From: JANPJV01 sp031425695
Lineage (GTDB): Bacteria; Pseudomonadota; Gammaproteobacteria; Xanthomonadales; SZUA-5
Direction: 5' to 3'
DNA length: 21,478 bases
NCBI GenBank assembly: GCA_031425695.1
Contig: JANPJV010000164.1
Coordinates: forward strand, 1 to 21,478
Within the stretch, counting starts at the first letter, position 1. Every line of letters starts with the position of its first letter. Shown in pieces: positions 17,495 through 21,478 of this stretch. The translations under genes were made by a program, and so were the position numbers. Below the pieces are notes generated by a model. The model made no database searches, was not told the origin of the DNA, and saw only the letters and a program-made list of their open reading frames with translations.

Positions 17495-18196
17495 ACCACC
17501 CGCCGCTTGAAATTCGACCGCATAGCTTGCAGGCGCGGCAGACCCGCATCGGACCTCGACCTTCGCCTTGCCGAGATCGAGCGCCTCACGCGCCACGACC
17601 AGGCTGACGTAGCTGAACTCATCCGCATTCGCGAACGCACTCAACGGTGCCCGGCCCTCCTGGAGGAGCCGAACTTCCGGGGCACAGGCGTCCACCACGA
17701 CGACTGGCGCCAGCAGGACGACAGCGCCCTTCGCGGGAAGGCGGACCACGGGAACCGCCGAGATATCGCGGGTCTTGTCGACGTAGGCCAACGTCGCCAT
17801 TTCCATCCCATTGGCCGCGGGTGATCGCGCCAGGTAGCCGGCGCCTACGCCGAGCACCAGCGCCAGGCCGGCAGCCAACGCTGGTGAAAACAGGTACGGC
17901 CGGCGCCGCCCCGCGAGCGGGGCACTCTGGATGTCCACGACATTTTGTACCGGGCGCGCTGGCGCCGGAGGTGACTCCGCTGTTGCGCTGACCTCGACGG
18001 CAACGTGTGGCTCTTCACCGACAACCGGCGGCTTCAGTGCAGCGGCCAGCCCCATCTGCAGAGCGGTATCCGCGTCGACGATCTCAGCGAGGTCTGGCCG
18101 TTCAATCAACAGCAACTCGAACGCCTCGGCAGCTTCTGCCTCGAGCTCGCCATTGAGATACGCCCGCGTCAAGAATTCTTCAAGCGGAGTCATCAC
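17492..18196 (-). CDS. Single-pass membrane protein, putative anti-sigma factor
   Basis: The protein has 234 aa. Residues 1-55 are an acidic helical region (EEFLTRAYLNGELEAEAAEAF), 60-97 a Pro/Ala-rich linker ending in RRRP, about 101-123 one membrane helix (LFSPALAAGLALVLGVGAGYL), and 124-234 an outer domain with two cysteines. The RRR before the helix predicts the N-terminus inside. That topology, and overlap with the ECF sigma gene, are what anti-sigma factors show. No HxxxCxxC zinc motif is present, so it would be a zinc-free type. The start is GTG 18196 (GTGA overlap with the sigma stop) or ATG 18193 (TGATG overlap). Identification rests on context more than on sequence. Confidence 0.8.
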   Translation of the reverse strand: MMTPLEEFLTRAYLNGELEAEAAEAFELLLIERPDLAEIVDADTALQMGLAAALKPPVVGEEPHVAVEVSATAESPPAPARPVQNVVDIQSAPLAGRRRPYLFSPALAAGLALVLGVGAGYLARSPAANGMEMATLAYVDKTRDISAVPVVRLPAKGAVVLLAPVVVVDACAPEVRLLQEGRAPLSAFANADEFSYVSLVVAREALDLGKAKVEVRCGSAAPASYAVEFQAAGG

Positions 18197-18816
18197 AGCG
18201 CCTTTTGCTCCTTTGAGAACAAGAGCCCTGGCGGCGACGATCCCCGCAGCATTCCCGGTTGCTCGTTCATCTTCGCCAACAAACGCTCACGCATCCGACC
18301 ACGCGCCCGCGAGATCACGCGATCAAACTGATCTGCCGCCAACCCCAGTTTCTGCATCAGCTCGGGCTTGCCCAGCCCATCGACGTAGTAGCCGATGATC
18401 AGCTCCCGATCACGATCGGTCGGCAACTCATCGAGCACGGCCATCGCCAGCCCACGCAGCTCGTGTGCCTCGAAATTCTCGAGCGGCGTCAACGGTCGCT
18501 CGTTCCAGACCCCCTCAATGTCCGGAAGCTCGTCAACCAGCGCCAGCTTCGGCTTCGCACCTTGCGTCGCCACCTTGTTGCGCGCCACCTGATACACATA
18601 AGCCGCCAGCGCCGCCGGCTCGCGCAAACGCCCCGCCCGCACCGCCAGGATCACCGCAATCACCACCTCCTGCGCCAGGTCATTGGTGGTATCGACATTG
18701 CGCGTCAGCCGCAGCAGCAGCGCCCGCAGGCCGGGGACGCAGCGGAGGACGTCGTGTTCGGTCAGGGCAAGTTCGGATACACCGACGTCTGCGTGCGACT
18801 GTTCCCCCTCAAGCAT
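18193..18816 (-). CDS. ECF-type RNA polymerase sigma factor
   Basis: This is a small sigma-70 family protein of 207 aa from ATG 18816; an in-frame GTG at 18840 would add eight residues. Region 2 is readable early on (numbering from the ATG): LRALLLRLTRNVDTTNDLAQ, then the promoter-melting segment LAAYVYQVARNKV at about 70-82. Region 4 lies near 120-185: LDELPTDRDRELIIGYYVDG, then LMQKLGLAADQFDRVISRAR, equivalent to the family's LPERxREVxxL and sRAR pattern. Regions 1 and 3 are missing, as in ECF factors. The gene is translationally coupled to the putative anti-sigma gene. I prefer ATG 18816 because a short coding-looking frame upstream ends in TGA overlapping it (TGATG), although its Shine-Dalgarno sequence is weak. 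Targets are unknown. Confidence 0.9.
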   Translation of the reverse strand: MLEGEQSHADVGVSELALTEHDVLRCVPGLRALLLRLTRNVDTTNDLAQEVVIAVILAVRAGRLREPAALAAYVYQVARNKVATQGAKPKLALVDELPDIEGVWNERPLTPLENFEAHELRGLAMAVLDELPTDRDRELIIGYYVDGLGKPELMQKLGLAADQFDRVISRARGRMRERLLAKMNEQPGMLRGSSPPGLLFSKEQKAL

Positions 18817-18902
18817 CAGTTCCCGCCCGTCTCGCGCCACTTGCGTAGATACTGCCAGATTCCGTGCGCGTCCCTGATCAGATTGGAATCGTTGCTGGAG
18901 TC
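18816..18902 (-). pseudogene. Possible surviving C-terminal tail of an older gene, in a frame different from the S8 protease
   Basis: A frame other than that of the protease reads 28 codons from 18902 to a TGA at 18818-18816, which overlaps the sigma ATG as TGATG. Twenty-four of 28 codons end in G or C, as in the high-GC genes here, and the sequence looks protein-like (NLIRDAHGIWQYLRKW). The frame stays open upstream to about 18953 with weaker codon bias. It may be the end of a gene replaced by the lower-GC protease gene, or the true protease tail reached by a frameshift. It may also be chance. Confidence 0.3.
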
Positions 18903-20095
18903 AATTCCCTCGGAAAGCTGACAGCCGGCCAAGTCAACAACGGATCGTATGGGGACTCAAGTTGACGCGCCTCGGCTCGCATCTTGGAAATAATCTCGTT
19001 CAACGAATACCGGTGATACTTGTCCAGGTAGAGGGCCGCGACCCCAGCAACAAATGAGCAAGCGCCTGATGAATCCCCAAAATCCTCCGTCCGACACCTA
19101 TTTCCAGGCTCCGTTATCACCGTCGTCGTGAGAAATCTCGAGGGACCCAACAAGAGATCGCTATCAGCTCGGGCTGCGTGGGTCAATCCACTGAGCCTGT
19201 GATTTGGAATTTCCACCCCACTTTCCGACTCGACGTAGCCGCTGACCGGTATCACTCCGCTGCATGCTGCTGGATAGAGTACCGCGTTGAACGGATGATT
19301 TCCCGCCGCGCAAAACAGCAACGCCTTGTTGTCATTCCGCAATCGCCATGCCACTTTTGACAGCGCGTCAATATCGCCCCCGCTGGATTCAATTTCACAA
19401 CGAGTCGCACCTAAACTAAACGAAATAATCTTCGCGCCACAGGCATGCACCGCCCAGCAAGCCAATAGCAGCAACTGAGCAGTCGCCACTGCGCCGTCTT
19501 CAGCGCCAGGAACCACCTGCCCTACAACGAGATTGCAATCTGGTGCCACACCGATTCTGGGCCCGCATTCATCGCTGGCGGCAATCAGGCCCACGCAACA
19601 GGTCCCGTGACCGTTGAAGTCGTCCGGAGGGCCGCCAGGGTTGACAAGACTTTCAAACCTCGCTTTTTTGCCTGCGTTGACTAACGCTGTATGAAGAAAA
19701 TTTGCACCGCTGTCGATTACAGCAACCGTCGCTCGTTGACCAGTCCGAGCGGGCCACCCCCCTAACCGTTTTAGATACCATGGGACCGCCCCGCCTGAAA
19801 CTACCGCTGGGCTCGACCTTATCCATTGCAGCGGCGCATTTCCAGATGGCTTAAGCCGTCGTGACCCGAGAAATGATGACGCCTTCTGCATTACATTGGG
19901 CATTCCAATAGCGATTCCAAACACTGGATCCAGGTAAATCCCGTTAGAATCCAGCACATCCAGCAGGGTGCACAAGCCACCGGGATTATCGAACACCGAT
20001 GGGGTGACTATGTTAATATCAGCGTTTGCGGAAGCGGCGTCAGCCCAAGCAACTTGGTCTGAGACAGCTATCGTCAAATCGCCGAATCGTAGCAT
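18878..20095 (-). CDS. Subtilisin-like S8 serine protease without signal peptide
   Basis: The protein has 405 aa. The triad is readable: D128 in VAVIDSG, H163 in NGHGTCCVG, and S343 in GDSSGACSFVAGVAAL; the oxyanion N266 lies in AAGN. The nucleophile motif is atypical: DSSGAC stands where subtilisins have GTSMA, but VAGVAAL aligns it. Residues 1-110 form an N-terminal region that is not a signal peptide and does not look like an I9 propeptide, so the enzyme should act in the cytoplasm or be exported another way. The protein is rich in Cys for a protease (about 13). ATG 20095 follows GGGGAGGG. It begins 25 bases after the secreted-protein gene and lies upstream of the sigma gene. GC is lower than in the + strand genes (33 of 60 in the line at 19321). 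The C-terminal frame may be altered; see the tail at 18816-18902. Confidence 0.88.
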   Translation of the reverse strand: MLRFGDLTIAVSDQVAWADAASANADINIVTPSVFDNPGGLCTLLDVLDSNGIYLDPVFGIAIGMPNVMQKASSFLGSRRLKPSGNAPLQWIRSSPAVVSGGAVPWYLKRLGGWPARTGQRATVAVIDSGANFLHTALVNAGKKARFESLVNPGGPPDDFNGHGTCCVGLIAASDECGPRIGVAPDCNLVVGQVVPGAEDGAVATAQLLLLACWAVHACGAKIISFSLGATRCEIESSGGDIDALSKVAWRLRNDNKALLFCAAGNHPFNAVLYPAACSGVIPVSGYVESESGVEIPNHRLSGLTHAARADSDLLLGPSRFLTTTVITEPGNRCRTEDFGDSSGACSFVAGVAALYLDKYHRYSLNEIISKMRAEARQLESPYDPLLTWPAVSFPRELTPATIPI

Positions 20096-20120
20096 CCGCG
20101 GCCCTCCCCTGATTCAATAT

Positions 20121-20798
20121 CTAAGGATATTCCGGACCATTGTCGCCGTCCCCTTCTCCCGTCTGGCTTGCAGGAGCGACGCAATCAGACACACTGGAGA
20201 ATGGCACGACATTGTAACCAACACTGGGCTTGTGTCCACTATTTGCAGTGTCGTTGGTCTCGTAGAATTCAAAATGAAACCGCTTGCAGACAAACGGGGC
20301 GGTAGCTCTCTTATGCTGGCACGCGGAGTAGCCATGATGGGTTCCAGAATCACTCACCCGAAATGCAAAGTACTCTCCGACCGTAGTCTCCTTACCGGCC
20401 AAATCAACTTCGTTAGCCGGACCACGCATCCACAGTTTGCTGCCATCCATGGTCAACTTTCCTTTACCGACCAATTGCCACTTCCCACCGATTTCACGCT
20501 TTTGCTCTACCTCAATCGAGCCATTAGATTGCAACGTAACGTACATTCGATCATATTGATAAATCTTGATTGAATTTCCGCCGATAGGAAATTGCTTGAC
20601 GATTTCATAGTTCTGACGGGGAGCAGTAACAATGTCTGCAATGCCAAAGTCCATTATAGGCAACTTGTATGACTTGCTCTGTATGAGCCGACAATGAGTC
20701 GGCAATCTCCCCTCCGACAGCGTCTGCCCGATCGCGGGTGATATTTGTAATGTAATCGCAATAAATGTTGACAGCGTGACTGATAGTTTACGACTCAT
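20121..20798 (-). CDS. Secreted protein of unknown function, tandem copy 1
   Basis: The protein has 225 aa from ATG 20798, chosen because AGGGAG lies about six bases before it; an in-frame ATG at 20819 would add seven residues. Residues 1-24 form a signal peptide (MSRKLSVTLSTFIAITLQIS, cleavage probably after PAIG-Q or nearby). The mature part has four cysteines also present in the neighbouring paralog (THCRLI, SACQH, FVCKRFHFE, SDCVA), suggesting two disulfides, a beta-rich middle, and the C-terminal end QTGEGDGDNGPEYP. I recognise no family. It is AT-richer than most genes here (30 of 60 G+C in the line at 20461), suggesting acquisition. Spacing to the S8 protease gene is 25 bases, so the two are likely co-transcribed. 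Confidence 0.85.
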   Translation of the reverse strand: MSRKLSVTLSTFIAITLQISPAIGQTLSEGRLPTHCRLIQSKSYKLPIMDFGIADIVTAPRQNYEIVKQFPIGGNSIKIYQYDRMYVTLQSNGSIEVEQKREIGGKWQLVGKGKLTMDGSKLWMRGPANEVDLAGKETTVGEYFAFRVSDSGTHHGYSACQHKRATAPFVCKRFHFEFYETNDTANSGHKPSVGYNVVPFSSVSDCVAPASQTGEGDGDNGPEYP

Positions 20799-20839
20799 AC
20801 GAATCTCCCTTTTCAACAATTGGGCGGTAATGATTTTGC

Positions 20840-21478
20840 CTATGGATACTCAGGCCCATTGTCGCCATCTCCTTCACCGGTTTGAGGAAAAGGCAGGGCG
20901 CAATCTGGCACCTCAGCAATGGGCTTGACATTCGCTCCCAGACTTGGCCGATGTCCTAGATTTGCAGTATCACCGTTTCTGTAATACTCGAAATGAAATC
21001 GCTTGCAAACAGGGGAGGCGTTTGGCGCAGTGTGCATGCACTTTCCGCTGCCAAAATAGGTTCCGGCATCAACTGCGCGAAACACAAATAGTTCCCCGAG
21101 TATTTCAACGCCATTTGGACCGGCATGCCTCACTGGACCGCGCATCCACAACTTGCTACTGTCCAGCATGAGCTCTCCAGTTCCGATTATATTCGAGTTG
21201 CCTGATTTTGGTCGTTTTTGATCAACCCGAACGGAGCCTGTGGTGGGCAGTAGTGTGACGTAAAAAAGATCGTTGCCTTCGATTTGGGCTCCCCAAACGT
21301 TTCCAACGATTTCGTAGTTTTCCCTGGGGGCAGTGACAACGTCTGCTATACCGAAATCCATTATCGGCAGAAGGGTACCATCGCCTCTCGCGATCAGGCG
21401 GCAATGGGTAGGCGCTCTCCCCTCAGCAAGAACTTCTTCATGGGCCCTCGAAGCTGGTGCCATAGATGCAGATAACAC
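20840..21478 (-). CDS. Secreted protein of unknown function, tandem copy 2 (5' end outside window)
   Basis: At least 212 aa are present; the frame runs off the right edge, so the start is missing. A GTG at the very edge is in frame but would cut the signal peptide, of which the end (LSASMAPASRA-HEE) is visible. It is clearly related to the adjacent copy, with shared blocks EGRxPTHCRLI, LPIMDFGIAD, VTAPRxNYEIV, SKLWMRGP, VCKRFHFE and the identical end QTGEGDGDNGPEYP. The four cysteines are conserved. The genes are 41 bases apart, and the pair arose by tandem duplication. Overall identity is roughly half by eye. Function unknown; location probably periplasmic or extracellular. Confidence 0.85.
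   Translation of the reverse strand: MLSASMAPASRAHEEVLAEGRAPTHCRLIARGDGTLLPIMDFGIADVVTAPRENYEIVGNVWGAQIEGNDLFYVTLLPTTGSVRVDQKRPKSGNSNIIGTGELMLDSSKLWMRGPVRHAGPNGVEILGELFVFRAVDAGTYFGSGKCMHTAPNASPVCKRFHFEYYRNGDTANLGHRPSLGANVKPIAEVPDCALPFPQTGEGDGDNGPEYP

Overview
The window reads as chromosomal DNA of a high-GC proteobacterium. The codon use is strongly G/C-ending, and the gaps between genes carry several long imperfect palindromes of the kind common in Xanthomonadales/Lysobacterales and their relatives. That lineage is a guess from composition, gene content and repeat style; no rRNA or tRNA is present to settle it.

Layout on the + strand. (1) 236-2940: a two-gene nicotinamide salvage module, a fused NMN adenylyltransferase/Nudix hydrolase followed by a nicotinamide phosphoribosyltransferase (NadV), separated by a large palindromic element. 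(2) 3193-4059: a glycine-zipper membrane protein with three internal repeats, with an exact sigma-54 promoter match in front and a textbook intrinsic terminator behind. (3) 4280-17459: a 13-kb block of three large genes. The first encodes 2050 aa and the second 1423 aa; I recognise neither family. The third encodes 894 aa and fuses a GH19 chitinase/lysozyme-like domain, a papain-like C1 cysteine peptidase and a C-terminal alpha/beta hydrolase, each with readable catalytic residues.

Layout on the - strand, converging on the block above. Reading from the right edge: a truncated secreted protein, its tandem paralog, a leaderless subtilisin-like S8 protease, an ECF-type sigma factor, and a single-pass membrane protein in the position and with the topology of an anti-sigma factor. 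The spacings are 41, 25, about 60 and -1 to -4 bp, so this looks like one operon. The three upstream genes are clearly poorer in GC than everything else here. The composition changes at about 18.9 kb, where a short high-GC reading frame survives that ends in TGATG overlap with the likely sigma start. That looks like a recombination junction.

Interpretation. The most interesting candidate system is the three-gene block, which pairs two giant unrecognised proteins (one with a roughly 500-residue helical region and a hydrophobic, strand-rich C-terminus) with an enzyme able in principle to attack wall glycan, protein and lipid/ester bonds. None of the three has an obvious signal peptide. A regulatory cassette of sigma factor, putative anti-sigma factor, protease and secreted proteins lies beside it. 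A functional link between the two is inference from adjacency only. The first and third large genes share an 11-base sequence upstream, and the third has its Shine-Dalgarno sequence buried in a 15-bp hairpin.
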